Positions 15,602 to 24,825 of a stretch of DNA of 64,000 nt are shown here, one piece after another. The stretch is from JAVJUV01 sp040220415 (GTDB lineage: Bacteria > Pseudomonadota > Alphaproteobacteria > Rhodobacterales > Rhodobacteraceae): NCBI GenBank assembly GCA_040220415.1, contig JAVJUV010000025.1:1-64000 (forward strand). Direction: 5' to 3'. The position numbers and the translations under genes were made by a program. Each line of letters starts with the position of its first letter. Position 1 is the first letter of the stretch. The notes beneath the pieces were generated by a model. That model was not told the DNA's origin. It made no database searches and saw only the letters and a list, made by a program, of their open reading frames with translations.

Positions 15602-17221
15602 ATGCGCATTGCATTGATACATCCAAACTATCACTCCGGCGGCGCAGAGATCGCCGGCAGCTGGCCTCCGGCATGGGTCGCTTATCTGGCAGGCCACCTG
15701 AAGGATGCCGGCTTCGAAGACATCCATTTCATCGACGCCATGACCAACGATCTGTCCACCGACGAATTGCGCCACAGGCTGCGGCAGCTGCAACCGGATG
15801 TAGTCGGCGTAACCGCCATCACCCCCTCGATCTATACCGCGGAGGACGTCCTTAAGATCGCTTCGGAAGAGGTACCCGAAGCGGTCCGGGTTCTGGGCGG
15901 CGTCCACGCCACTTTCATGTACAAGCAGGTTCTGTCCGAAGCGCCCTGGATCGATGTGATCGTCAGAGGCGAAGGCGAAGAGATATTTCGCGAACTCATC
16001 CGCACCATCGACGCCGGGCACTGGCCGGAAGACAAACGCAGGATCAAGGGGCTGGCCTTTCGTGACGGCGACGAAATCGTTGCCACACCCGCTGCCTCTA
16101 CCGTGAAGGAGCTTGACGCAATCAATCCGGACTGGTCGCTTCTGGAATGGTCCAAGTACATCTACGTTCCCCTTGGCGTTCGCGTCGCCATACCGAACAT
16201 GGCCAGAGGCTGTCCGTTTACGTGTTCGTTCTGTTCGCAGTGGAAGTTCTGGCGCGATTATCGCGTCCGCGACCCGAAGAAAGTCGCGGACGAGATCGAG
16301 ACGCTGGTCAACGAGCACGACATAGGGTTCTTCATCCTTGCCGATGAGGAACCGACCATAAACCGCAAGAAATTCATCGCTTTCTGTCAGGAACTGATCG
16401 ACCGCGGACTGAACGAGAAGGTGAAATGGGGAATCAATACGCGCGTTACCGACATTTACCGGGACCGCGAGCTGTTGAAGTTCTACCGCAAAGCCGGGCT
16501 GGTGCATGTGTCGTTGGGCACCGAAGCCGCCGCGCAACTGAAACTCGACCAGTTCAACAAGGAAACCAAGGTCGAGGAGAACAAGGAGGCAATCCGCCTG
16601 CTCCGCGAAGCCGACATCTTTGTGGAAGCCCAATTCATCGTTGGCCTGGACAACGAAACGCCCGAGACACTGGAGGAAACCTTCCAGATGGCGTGGGACT
16701 GGCAGCCGGATCTGGCCAACTGGGCCATGTATACGCCATGGCCGTTCACCCCGCTTTTTGCCGAAATCAAGGACAAGGTCGAAGTCTTTGATTTCTCGAA
16801 GTACAATTTCGTCACTCCGATCATGTCGCCCGACGCAATGGACCGTGCGACACTTCTGGACCGGGTCATGCACAACTATCGCCGGTTCTACATGCGCAAG
16901 GCCTTGTTCTATTATCCGTGGCGCGGCACGGGTTTCCGGCGTCGCTATCTGCTCGGGTGCCTGAAAGCCTTCCTCAAGGCCGGCTTCCAGAGGAAATTCT
17001 ACGACCTTGGCAAGGCCAACTACTGGGGGCCCCAATCGAAGAAGGGTGTCAATTTCAATTTCGACCGGACGCGGACAATCGCACCAGCACAGATGGACGA
17101 CTGGGAAGCCGCTGCGGATCGCGCGGCAAGAGCGCGGGCCCGACGCGAGGCGCAAAACGTGAAAGCCTGCGGAGGCGGCGATTTCCAGCTGCCCGCCGAA
17201 ACGACGATCCCGGGCGAATGA
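15602..17221 (+). CDS. bchE: Anaerobic magnesium-protoporphyrin IX monomethyl ester oxidative cyclase (B12-binding radical SAM)
   Basis: 539 residues. The first 150 form a cobalamin-binding domain (MRIALIHPNYHSGG, VVGVTAITPS, VRVLGGVHATF). Next is the radical-SAM core with the CxxxCxxC cluster motif RGCPFTCSFC (Cys 204, 208, 211) and the C-terminal WPFTP and YNFVTPIMSPDAM segments typical of BchE. The enzyme closes the fifth (isocyclic) ring of bacteriochlorophyll without O2, taking oxygen from water. ATG at 15602 is preferred to the track-long frame from 15551, because the latter would place coding sequence across the regulatory palindromes. bchJ follows 3 bp after the stop. It sits apart from any other photosynthesis genes in this window. 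Confidence 0.95.
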   Translation: MRIALIHPNYHSGGAEIAGSWPPAWVAYLAGHLKDAGFEDIHFIDAMTNDLSTDELRHRLRQLQPDVVGVTAITPSIYTAEDVLKIASEEVPEAVRVLGGVHATFMYKQVLSEAPWIDVIVRGEGEEIFRELIRTIDAGHWPEDKRRIKGLAFRDGDEIVATPAASTVKELDAINPDWSLLEWSKYIYVPLGVRVAIPNMARGCPFTCSFCSQWKFWRDYRVRDPKKVADEIETLVNEHDIGFFILADEEPTINRKKFIAFCQELIDRGLNEKVKWGINTRVTDIYRDRELLKFYRKAGLVHVSLGTEAAAQLKLDQFNKETKVEENKEAIRLLREADIFVEAQFIVGLDNETPETLEETFQMAWDWQPDLANWAMYTPWPFTPLFAEIKDKVEVFDFSKYNFVTPIMSPDAMDRATLLDRVMHNYRRFYMRKALFYYPWRGTGFRRRYLLGCLKAFLKAGFQRKFYDLGKANYWGPQSKKGVNFNFDRTRTIAPAQMDDWEAAADRAARARARREAQNVKACGGGDFQLPAETTIPGE

Positions 17222-17224
17222 TCG

Positions 17225-17836
17225 GTGGACGGCGCACCCGCCTTCGATACCCCTGCTCTCGTCGGTCCGAACGCGGTCGTCCAACTGGCGAATGCCTTGC
17301 AGGACGCATTCGGGCCGACAAAAGCCCGCAGCTTTTTCGAACAATTAGGCTACGAGCGGCTTTTCGACGATCCGCCCGAGGCCATGATCGACCAGAACAT
17401 TGCCGCCTTGCTATTGCGGGCTCTCTGGGATGCCCTTCCGCTCGAAATGGCATCCAGCATCGCGGGACAGGCAGGGCTCCGAACAGCCGATTACATCTTG
17501 GCCCATCGCATACCAAAGGCCGCCCAGTTCGCTCTGCGGATCGCTCCTCCCCGGATTTCAGCCAATCTTTTGCTGACCGCCATCCGCAAACATGCATGGA
17601 CGTTCTCCGGTTCCGGTGTTTGCGAAACCGCCCGAAAACCCGTGCATTTGATCTCGATCAGAGCAAATCCGCTCGCGATGCCCGAGTGTGCCTGGCATGT
17701 GGCGGTCTTCGATCGCCTGTTCAGCACGTTGGTGAGCAGAGCGGCAACAGTACGCCACGTCGCTTGTTGCCGTGACGGCGAAGCAAGCTGCAGATTTGAG
17801 ATCGAGCTGAGTAAACGGCAAAGAGAACCGAGATGA
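17225..17836 (+). CDS. bchJ: BchJ-like V4R domain protein of bacteriochlorophyll synthesis
   Basis: 203 residues from a GTG at 17225, three bases after the bchE stop. The C-terminal part is a V4R (4-vinyl reductase) domain with the segment RKPVHLISIRANPLAMPECA and a closing CRFEIEL. BchJ was first named a divinyl 4-vinyl reductase; later work on other enzymes suggests it may instead assist substrate delivery, so the catalytic role is not settled. Position between bchE and hemN, with a 4-bp overlap into hemN, is strong support for the name. Confidence 0.88.
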   Translation: MDGAPAFDTPALVGPNAVVQLANALQDAFGPTKARSFFEQLGYERLFDDPPEAMIDQNIAALLLRALWDALPLEMASSIAGQAGLRTADYILAHRIPKAAQFALRIAPPRISANLLLTAIRKHAWTFSGSGVCETARKPVHLISIRANPLAMPECAWHVAVFDRLFSTLVSRAATVRHVACCRDGEASCRFEIELSKRQREPR

Positions 17837-19185
17837 CGTCACAAAGTTTCAACAGCTACGCTACCCAGAACGTTCCCAGATACACCAGCTACCCGACAGC
17901 GCCACACTTCTCGCAGGCCGTCGATTCCGAGGTTTACACGCGCTGGCTTGAAGGTCTTGATCCGGACAAAACGGTATCTCTCTACCTTCATGTCCCATTC
18001 TGCCGCCAAATCTGCTGGTACTGCGGCTGCAACATGAAACTCGCATCGCGCAAGGCCCCGCTGTCCGAATATGCCGCGACCCTCATGCGCGAGATTTCGC
18101 TTGTTTCCGAGCGACTTCCGGACCGCATGACGATATCTCACCTGCACTGGGGTGGTGGCACACCAACCGTTCTGGACCCTGACGATTTCGAATGCACGAT
18201 GAGTGTTGTGCGCGCCAACTTCGATTTTGCGCATGGCGCGGAACTGGCTGTGGAATGTGATCCGCGAACGCTGAGCCAGGCCATGATCGAGCGGATCGGT
18301 CAGCTAGGGTTCACGCGCGCCAGTTTCGGCGTTCAGGAATTCGATCCAAGGGTCCAGGCCGCGATCAATCGCATCCAGCCACCAGAAATGGTGCAGGTAG
18401 CCGTCGACAGACTGCGCGATGCCGGGGTCGCAGGCATAAACTTCGATCTCATCTACGGCTTGCCGCATCAGACAACCGAAACCCTGCTTGAAACCATCGA
18501 TATCTGCGCAGCGATGCGACCGGACCGAATTGCGCTTTTTGGCTATGCGCACGTGCCCTGGATGGCAAAGAAGCAACGGATGATCGACGAGGCCGCTCTG
18601 CCCCGAAGCGCTGCGCGGCTCGAACAGGCGACGAGTGCCGCGAAAGCACTGGAGCGCGCGGGATACGTTGCGATCGGCCTGGACCATTTCGCGCTGCCCG
18701 AAGACGACATGGCCAAGGCGGCGGCTCGCGGGACGCTCCGCCGGAACTTCCAGGGCTATACGACCGACAACGCTCAGGCGCTTCTTGGTGTCGGCTCGAC
18801 GTCGATCAGCCGCACGCCGGATGGCTTTGCCCAGAACATCTCGGAAACCGGAGCATGGGCGCGGGACGTTGAAAACGGTCGGCTTCCGATTGCCAAAGGC
18901 CGGGCTTTTGTCGGTCAGGACGCCATGCGCGGCTTTGTCATCGAATCTCTCATGTGCCTCGGCAAGGTCGACCTGCACGAGGTGGCACAACGCTTCGGAG
19001 CTCCGCGCCGCTGGTACGCGGCGTCGGCCGGACTTCTTGCGGATTTCACACGTGAAGGGCTGATCGAATTCTCTGAAGGCAGATTGAAGGTGACCGAGTT
19101 GGGCAAACCACTGGTCCGCATCGTTGCATCCGCTTTCGACGAGTACCTGTCGTCAAGTCCCGCGCGGCACGCGGTCGCGGTCTGA
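17833..19185 (+). CDS. hemN: Oxygen-independent coproporphyrinogen III dehydrogenase
   Basis: 450 residues, the usual HemN length. The radical-SAM cluster motif is HVPFCRQICWYCGC (Cys 57, 61, 64, with Cys 66 matching the fourth conserved cysteine of HemN). It begins YTSYPTAPHF, as in true HemN, and keeps the HLHWGGGTPT and FDLIYGLPHQT segments. This distinguishes it from the shorter HemW-type proteins. The enzyme oxidatively decarboxylates two propionates of coproporphyrinogen III to vinyl groups anaerobically, in the cytoplasm. The ATG overlaps the bchJ stop, so bchE-bchJ-hemN is one anaerobic tetrapyrrole operon. Organisms of this group often hold additional hemN/hemZ copies elsewhere. Confidence 0.95.
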   Translation: MTSQSFNSYATQNVPRYTSYPTAPHFSQAVDSEVYTRWLEGLDPDKTVSLYLHVPFCRQICWYCGCNMKLASRKAPLSEYAATLMREISLVSERLPDRMTISHLHWGGGTPTVLDPDDFECTMSVVRANFDFAHGAELAVECDPRTLSQAMIERIGQLGFTRASFGVQEFDPRVQAAINRIQPPEMVQVAVDRLRDAGVAGINFDLIYGLPHQTTETLLETIDICAAMRPDRIALFGYAHVPWMAKKQRMIDEAALPRSAARLEQATSAAKALERAGYVAIGLDHFALPEDDMAKAAARGTLRRNFQGYTTDNAQALLGVGSTSISRTPDGFAQNISETGAWARDVENGRLPIAKGRAFVGQDAMRGFVIESLMCLGKVDLHEVAQRFGAPRRWYAASAGLLADFTREGLIEFSEGRLKVTELGKPLVRIVASAFDEYLSSSPARHAVAV

Positions 19186-19379
19186 CTGGTCGACAGCAGG
19201 TGGTCTGCCACTGGGAACGAGTGCGAAAGTCACTGTGCGGCGTGACTGCGGGGCTGAATATCTGCAGGCCGTCCGGTGGCCGCAATAACTGTCTGATTTG
19301 ACAATCGCCGGATATTTTCCTGCCATGCCAAGCTGGAGAAGTCGCCTGTTTCTTGGTCAGACGACCGGGCGACCCCTTG

Positions 19380-19423
19380 TTACAAAACTGTCACATCAAT
19401 TTTACATAAGCATTACAGAATCT
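19380..19423 (+). promoter_or_regulatory. Pho-box-like array upstream of pstS
   Basis: Four 11-bp direct repeats (TTACAAAACTG, TCACATCAATT, TTACATAAGCA, TTACAGAATCT) run head to tail, ending 58 bp before the pstS start. The 11-bp phasing and CTGTCAC core fit PhoB binding. The operon ends with phoB itself, so autoregulation is expected. Confidence 0.72.
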
Positions 19424-19481
19424 GATTAGCCACGCTGCTGAGGCCGATCGCTCCGGTCCGAAATGACAATCAGGAGATACC

Positions 19482-20519
19482 ATGTCTATCACCAAGATTT
19501 CCGTGTCGGCACTGGCACTCGTTGCCGTGTCCGCCACCGCCGCAGCCGCGCGTGATGAAATCCGCATCGTCGGATCGTCAACCGTGTTTCCCTACACCCA
19601 GGCAGTGGCCGAACAGTTTGCCAACAACACCGGTGCTCCCTCGCCGATCGTCGAATCCACCGGTACCGGTGGCGGCATGAAGATTTTCTGCGGCGGTATC
19701 GGTGAGCAGCACCCCGACATTACCGGCGCATCGCGGGCCATGAAGGCTTCGGAATACGAGCTTTGCCAGCAGAACGGCGTCACTGACATCTCCGAAGCTC
19801 TGATCGGCTTTGACGGTCTGTCCATGGCCATATCGCGCAGCAATGACTTCGCGTGGGACCTCACACTCAGCGAAATCTACCTTGCCCTCGGCGCGCAGGT
19901 GCCGGTTGACGGCGAATGGGTCGACAATCCCTACACAACCTGGGACCAGATCAACGCCGACCTGCCTGCAGTGGAAATCCTCGCCTACGGCCCTCCGCCA
20001 ACCTCGGGCACACGCGACGCCTTCGTTGAACTTGCCATGTGGGCCGGCTGCGAAGAACTGGATTACGTGAAAGAGGGCGGTTTCGACGGCGACTGGGTAG
20101 AAGAGAACTGCTCGCGCATGCGGACTGACGGACCCTTCGTAGAGGCCGGTGAAAACGACAACCTGATCGTTCAGCGTCTTGAAGCAGACACCAATGCCAT
20201 GGGCATCTTCGGCTACTCGTTCCTCTACGAGAACCTGGACAACCTGAAAGGTGTCATGATCAATGGCGTAGAGCCGTCCACCGACACCATTGCCGACAAA
20301 TCCTACCCGGTGTCCCGTCCGCTCTACTTCTACGTCAAGAACGCGCATCGCGGCGTCATCCCGAACCTCAACGAGTTCATCGAAGAGTACATGTCGGATG
20401 ACGCACTTGAGGCCGACGGCTACCTGTCCGAGCGAGGACTTGTCGCCCTTGCCGACGATCGCCGCATGGACCTGCAGGATGCCGTGCTGAACGCCAAATC
20501 GATGGCCGCTCCGGAATAA
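19482..20519 (+). CDS. pstS: Phosphate ABC transporter, periplasmic phosphate-binding protein
   Basis: 345 residues with a Sec signal peptide (cleavage near ATAAAARDE, about residue 23). The mature N-terminus has the phosphate-binding segment IRIVGSSTVFPYTQAVAEQF and the TGTGGGMKIFCGG loop, and a second anion-binding segment PPTSGTRDAFVEL follows mid-protein. It captures inorganic phosphate for PstCAB. AGGAG precedes the ATG. It is the first gene of the pst-pho operon, behind the Pho-box array and followed by a palindrome-rich spacer. Confidence 0.95.
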   Translation: MSITKISVSALALVAVSATAAAARDEIRIVGSSTVFPYTQAVAEQFANNTGAPSPIVESTGTGGGMKIFCGGIGEQHPDITGASRAMKASEYELCQQNGVTDISEALIGFDGLSMAISRSNDFAWDLTLSEIYLALGAQVPVDGEWVDNPYTTWDQINADLPAVEILAYGPPPTSGTRDAFVELAMWAGCEELDYVKEGGFDGDWVEENCSRMRTDGPFVEAGENDNLIVQRLEADTNAMGIFGYSFLYENLDNLKGVMINGVEPSTDTIADKSYPVSRPLYFYVKNAHRGVIPNLNEFIEEYMSDDALEADGYLSERGLVALADDRRMDLQDAVLNAKSMAAPE

Positions 20520-20520
20520 C

Positions 20521-20567
20521 GTCCACTAGTGGACCTGCGGCCCGGGGCGTGTAACAGCGTCCCGGGC
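20521..20567 (+). terminator. Hairpin pair between pstS and pstC
   Basis: A perfect 14-bp palindrome GTCCACTAGTGGAC (20521-20534) is followed by GCCCGGG (20540-20546) pairing with CCCGGGC (20561-20567), then a short ATTTCTTT tract. It probably limits read-through so that PstS is made in excess of PstCAB. Confidence 0.6.
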
Positions 20568-20590
20568 ATTTCTTTGGAAAGAACAGGCAA

Positions 20591-21967
20591 ATGACAGCTT
20601 TTCCCTTTCTGTTGCTGATCTTGGCGGTCTTGGCCGGATATATGATCAATCGACGCGCTGCGAGATTGATCCGCGACGGCGGCGCAAGGCTGCATTCGAT
20701 GACATCCTATCACGGGATGTTCTCTGCGTTGCTGATACTTGTCCCTGTTCTGACCTTTATCCTGCTCTGGGTCGCCCTTCAGGGGCCGATCATCGACCGC
20801 ATGGTGATGGGCGATTTGCCTGACGGTGTTCTGGATGACCTTGATACCGGCGGCATCCAGTTGGTTCTGGCCGAAATCAAGTCGATTTCAAGAGGACAGA
20901 TCTTCGGCACGCCGGAGGATTGGAAAGTCGAAGCGGCTGAACGATTCGCCGGCCTTCACGACCGGTCGGACTGGTTGCTTATCGCCGTTGTTCTGGTCAT
21001 TTCGCTTGTCTTGCTGATTTTTGCGCGCTCCCGCGTGGACGCCGATTTTCGGGCGCGTCAGGGTGTCGAGGGCATTGTCTCGGGTCTGATGATCTTCTGT
21101 TCGACAGTCGCCATATTCACAACGATCGGCATCATCGTATCGCTGTCCTACGAGACCTTGCGCTTTCTGGACCGGGTGCCACTCACTGAATTTCTTTTCG
21201 GGATGAACTGGGAACCGCAAATACCGTTGCGGGAAGACCAGATTGCCGCTGAAGGAGCGTTTGGATGGATACCCGTGATCCTCGGCACGATCGTGATCAC
21301 GGTCGTTGCCCTTCTCGTGGCCGTACCGATCGGGCTGTTTTCCGCCATCTACCTCAATGAGTTCGCTCCTCGAAAGCTGCGCTCTGTCGTGAAGCCCGTT
21401 CTGGAGATTCTCGCAGGCGTACCGACGGTTGTTTACGGATTCTTCGCCATTCTGGTCGTCGCGCCGGCCATCAGGAACTTCGGGCAATCCATCGGGTTGG
21501 ACGTGGCCCCCAATACCGCGCTTGCGGCAGGTGGGGTCATGGGTATCATGCTGATCCCATTCATCTCGTCCTTTGCAGACGACGCGCTGTCCGCCGTTCC
21601 GCAATCCCTGCGGGACGGCGCGCTGGGACTTGGTTCCACTCGCGGCGAAATGATGACGACAGTCCTGTTTCCGGCCGCCCTGCCCGGAATCGTCGGAGGC
21701 GTTCTTCTGGCGGTCAGTCGTGCGATTGGCGAAACGATGATTGTGGTGATGGCCGCAGGTCTGATCGCCAAGATGACGATCAACCCGTTGGACAGCGTGA
21801 CAACGGTAACCGTACAGATCGTGACGCTGCTGATTGGCGATACATCTTTCGACAATCCCAAGACGCTGGCAGCGTTTGCCCTGGGCATGATGCTGTTTCT
21901 GGTCACCCTGATGATCAACATTTTCGCGCTGCGCATTGTGCGCAAGTACCGCGAAGCCTACGATTGA
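20591..21967 (+). CDS. pstC: Phosphate ABC transporter permease PstC
   Basis: 458 residues, longer than the roughly 320-residue E. coli PstC because of an N-terminal extension with two extra hydrophobic helices and a soluble segment (about residues 60-130). The C-terminal 250 residues are the ABC permease domain with six helices and the EAA-like loop in DALSAVPQSLRDGALGLGSTRGEMM. It forms the inner-membrane channel with PstA. Long PstC forms are common in alphaproteobacteria. It ends 10 bp before pstA. Confidence 0.95.
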   Translation: MTAFPFLLLILAVLAGYMINRRAARLIRDGGARLHSMTSYHGMFSALLILVPVLTFILLWVALQGPIIDRMVMGDLPDGVLDDLDTGGIQLVLAEIKSISRGQIFGTPEDWKVEAAERFAGLHDRSDWLLIAVVLVISLVLLIFARSRVDADFRARQGVEGIVSGLMIFCSTVAIFTTIGIIVSLSYETLRFLDRVPLTEFLFGMNWEPQIPLREDQIAAEGAFGWIPVILGTIVITVVALLVAVPIGLFSAIYLNEFAPRKLRSVVKPVLEILAGVPTVVYGFFAILVVAPAIRNFGQSIGLDVAPNTALAAGGVMGIMLIPFISSFADDALSAVPQSLRDGALGLGSTRGEMMTTVLFPAALPGIVGGVLLAVSRAIGETMIVVMAAGLIAKMTINPLDSVTTVTVQIVTLLIGDTSFDNPKTLAAFALGMMLFLVTLMINIFALRIVRKYREAYD

Positions 21968-21977
21968 GGCTATCGGC

Positions 21978-23279
21978 ATGACAGACATGACAAACGGCAC
22001 GGGTTCATTCCACAAGCTCTCCACGACGGAGATCGTGGCAGCCTCGCTCAAGCGCCGCCGGCGCAAACAATTCCGCCTGCAATTGATCGGTCTGGGGGCG
22101 ATCTCGATCGCCTTCCTGATGCTGTTCATCCTCGTGGCATCGCTCGTCTCGACAGGCTGGCAGGCATTTACCCAGACCCATCTGACCTTAAGCGTTTACG
22201 TCGATCCCGAAGAGATCCCCGCCGATCGCCTGCCGCGCGGTGGATTTGACGATGCACTGACAGCCTCGCTCGCAGAAATGCTGCCGACGGTTGACCTGTC
22301 AGACCGGCCAACCGTGCGAGCCGTCGAAGGCATTCTGTCGAACGGCGCGCAATTCGATCTGCGTGACATGGTCGTCGCCAACCCGTCCCTGATCGGTGAG
22401 ACGATCACGATGAAGGTCCCGGTGTCAGATCCGTTCGACCAACTGAACAAGGGGCTGATCGAACGCGAGACTCCGGAACAGAACCGCCGCGTCAAGGATA
22501 ACGAAATCGCCTGGTTCGATGCGCTGAAGGATCAGGGCGCAATCTCGAAGCCTTTCAACTGGGCCCTTTTCACGAACGCGGACTCGCGGTTCCCGGAACT
22601 GGCAGGTCTCAAGGGCGCACTGGTCGGATCGTTCTGGGCCCTGCTCGTCTGTTTCCTGATCTCGTTCCCACTGGGGATCGGTGCCGCAATCTATCTCGAG
22701 GAGTTCGCGCCGAAGAACAAGCTCAGCGACTTCATCGAGGTCAACATCAACAACCTGGCAGCTGTCCCTTCGGTGGTATTCGGGCTGCTGGCCTTGGCCG
22801 TCTTCATCGGCTGGTTCGGTATGCCACGCTCGGCACCCTTCGTCGGCGGCCTGACACTGGCGCTGATGACCATGCCCACGATCATCATCGCGACACGCGC
22901 GGCGCTCAAGGCGGTGCCGCCATCAATCCGCGAGGCAGCCTTGGGCGTCGGCGCGTCCAAGCAGCAGGTCGTCTTCCACCATGTTCTTCCTCTTGCCATG
23001 CCCGGCATCCTGACCGGCACGATCATTGGGCTGGCTCAGGCCTTGGGTGAGACGGCGCCTCTTCTGCTGATCGGCATGAACGCCTTCATCACCTCGGCGG
23101 CAAGCAGTCCGTTCGAAAGCGCGACCGCCTTGCCGACCCAGATTTTCATATGGGCTGACAGTCCCGAACGCGGCTTCGTTTCACGGACATCCGCGGCCAT
23201 CCTGGTGCTGCTCGGCTTCCTTGTGACGATGAATGCAATAGCGATTTACCTGCGACAGAAATTCGAACGCAAATGGTAG
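21978..23279 (+). CDS. pstA: Phosphate ABC transporter permease PstA
   Basis: 433 residues from ATG at 21978; an in-frame start at 21936 would lie inside pstC. After one N-terminal helix there is a large hydrophilic insertion (about residues 60-200), then the permease domain with LKAVPPSIREAALGVGASK as the cytoplasmic coupling loop. It pairs with PstC in the membrane. The insertion makes it longer than E. coli PstA (about 296), matching the long PstC form next door. Confidence 0.94.
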   Translation: MTDMTNGTGSFHKLSTTEIVAASLKRRRRKQFRLQLIGLGAISIAFLMLFILVASLVSTGWQAFTQTHLTLSVYVDPEEIPADRLPRGGFDDALTASLAEMLPTVDLSDRPTVRAVEGILSNGAQFDLRDMVVANPSLIGETITMKVPVSDPFDQLNKGLIERETPEQNRRVKDNEIAWFDALKDQGAISKPFNWALFTNADSRFPELAGLKGALVGSFWALLVCFLISFPLGIGAAIYLEEFAPKNKLSDFIEVNINNLAAVPSVVFGLLALAVFIGWFGMPRSAPFVGGLTLALMTMPTIIIATRAALKAVPPSIREAALGVGASKQQVVFHHVLPLAMPGILTGTIIGLAQALGETAPLLLIGMNAFITSAASSPFESATALPTQIFIWADSPERGFVSRTSAAILVLLGFLVTMNAIAIYLRQKFERKW

Positions 23280-23304
23280 GCGTCCCCAAAAGAAGGGCTC
23301 AGAT

Positions 23305-24102
23305 ATGAACGACATGAGAAAGATCGAACGGGGCGTGAACATGACCGATACGAAAATCACTGCACGGAATGTCAACGTCCACTACGGCAACACACATGCG
23401 ATAAAGGATGTGGATGTCGATATTGCTGACAAGACCGTGACCGCCTTCATCGGCCCGTCAGGCTGCGGCAAGTCGACTTTCCTGCGCTGCCTGAACCGGA
23501 TGAACGATACAATCGATATCTGCCGCGTATCGGGACATATCGAGCTGGACGGCAATGACATCAACGACAAGTCGGTTGATCCGGTACAGTTGCGAGCCCA
23601 GGTCGGTATGGTGTTCCAGAAGCCAAACCCGTTTCCGAAGTCGATTTACGACAATATCGCGTACGGCCCGCGCATTCACGGCCTGGCCAAGTCGAAGTCG
23701 GAACTTGACGAGATCGTCGAGAAATCCCTGCGCCGCGGCGCTATCTGGGACGAGGTGAAAAACAGATTGGACGAACCGGGAACCGGGCTCTCAGGCGGTC
23801 AGCAACAGCGGCTATGTATCGCCCGTGCCATCGCCACCGAACCTGAAGTCCTGCTGATGGACGAGCCCTGCTCGGCGCTCGACCCGATTGCAACCGCCCA
23901 GGTGGAAGAACTGATCGACGAGCTTCGTCGAGACTACTCGGTGGTTATTGTCACTCACTCGATGCAGCAGGCAGCGCGGGTCAGCCAGAAAACTGCGTTC
24001 TTCCATCTTGGTCACCTGGTCGAATTCAATGACACCGACCAGATTTTCACAAACCCCCAGGACAACCGCACCGAAAGCTACATCACCGGTCGGATCGGGT
24101 AG
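23305..24102 (+). CDS. pstB: Phosphate ABC transporter ATP-binding protein PstB
   Basis: 265 residues. Walker A is GPSGCGKST, the signature is LSGGQQQR, and Walker B is VLLMDEPCSALDP, followed by the switch histidine in VTHSMQQA. PstB powers phosphate import. AGAAGGG lies before ATG 23305; a second ATG at 23341 (MTDTKI) is an alternative start closer to the conserved N-terminus. PhoU starts 12 bp after its stop. Confidence 0.96.
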   Translation: MNDMRKIERGVNMTDTKITARNVNVHYGNTHAIKDVDVDIADKTVTAFIGPSGCGKSTFLRCLNRMNDTIDICRVSGHIELDGNDINDKSVDPVQLRAQVGMVFQKPNPFPKSIYDNIAYGPRIHGLAKSKSELDEIVEKSLRRGAIWDEVKNRLDEPGTGLSGGQQQRLCIARAIATEPEVLLMDEPCSALDPIATAQVEELIDELRRDYSVVIVTHSMQQAARVSQKTAFFHLGHLVEFNDTDQIFTNPQDNRTESYITGRIG

Positions 24103-24113
24103 GGAGCAAAGAA

Positions 24114-24824
24114 ATGCACGAACAGCACATCGCCTCTGCCTTTGACCGCGACCTCGAGGCAATCCAAGCCATGCTGATGAAGATGGGCGGCATGGTAGAG
24201 GACGCCATCCTCAACGGCTCCGAAGCGCTGGAACGCCGCGACCTCGACCTCGCCGAAGAGGTTCGGGAAGGTGACAAGGCCATCGATCGTCTGGAAGAAG
24301 AACTGGATGATGAAGCGACCCGCGTAATCGCTCTCAGGCAACCGACCGCTTCGGACCTGCGCACCGTGATGACGGTCATCAAGATCAGCGCCAATCTCGA
24401 ACGCGTCGGCGACTATGCCAAGAACATGGCCAAGCGCACTACCGTCCTGGCCGCAGGCCCTCAGGTCGGGTCATCTTCGGTCTCGATTCGCAGGATGGCT
24501 CGGGAAGTCCATTCCATGCTCAAGGACGCGCTTGATGCTTACATCCAGCGCGACACTGCGCTTGCGCTTCAAGTGATCGAGCGCGACGAAGACGTTGACC
24601 AGCTTTACAACGCCATGTTCCGAGAACTCCTGACCCACATGATGGAAGATCCACGGAACATCACACCCTGCATGCACCTCCATTTCGCCGCGAAGAACGT
24701 TGAACGAATGGGCGACCATGTCACCAACATCGCCGAACAGGTGGTCTACCTCGTCACCGGCGAACTGCCCGACGACGCGCGCGTCAAGAAAGACAAGACA
24801 TCCTCGATGACGGAAGAGGGCTGA
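24114..24824 (+). CDS. phoU: Phosphate signalling regulator PhoU
   Basis: 236 residues, all helical, with the two three-helix PhoU repeats. Metal-binding-type acidic motifs are seen in EEVREGDKAIDRLEEELDDE and ERDEDVDQLYN. PhoU links PstSCAB activity to the PhoR/PhoB two-component system and dampens Pho activation when phosphate is ample. It is separated by one base from phoB. No phoR is found in this window, so the kinase must be encoded elsewhere. Confidence 0.96.
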   Translation: MHEQHIASAFDRDLEAIQAMLMKMGGMVEDAILNGSEALERRDLDLAEEVREGDKAIDRLEEELDDEATRVIALRQPTASDLRTVMTVIKISANLERVGDYAKNMAKRTTVLAAGPQVGSSSVSIRRMAREVHSMLKDALDAYIQRDTALALQVIERDEDVDQLYNAMFRELLTHMMEDPRNITPCMHLHFAAKNVERMGDHVTNIAEQVVYLVTGELPDDARVKKDKTSSMTEEG

Positions 24825-24825
24825 A

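Noticed and set aside
15566..17344. 592-codon open frame antisense to bchE
   Set aside because: The plus-strand bchE is unmistakable; the antisense frame has no family motif and starts in bchJ.
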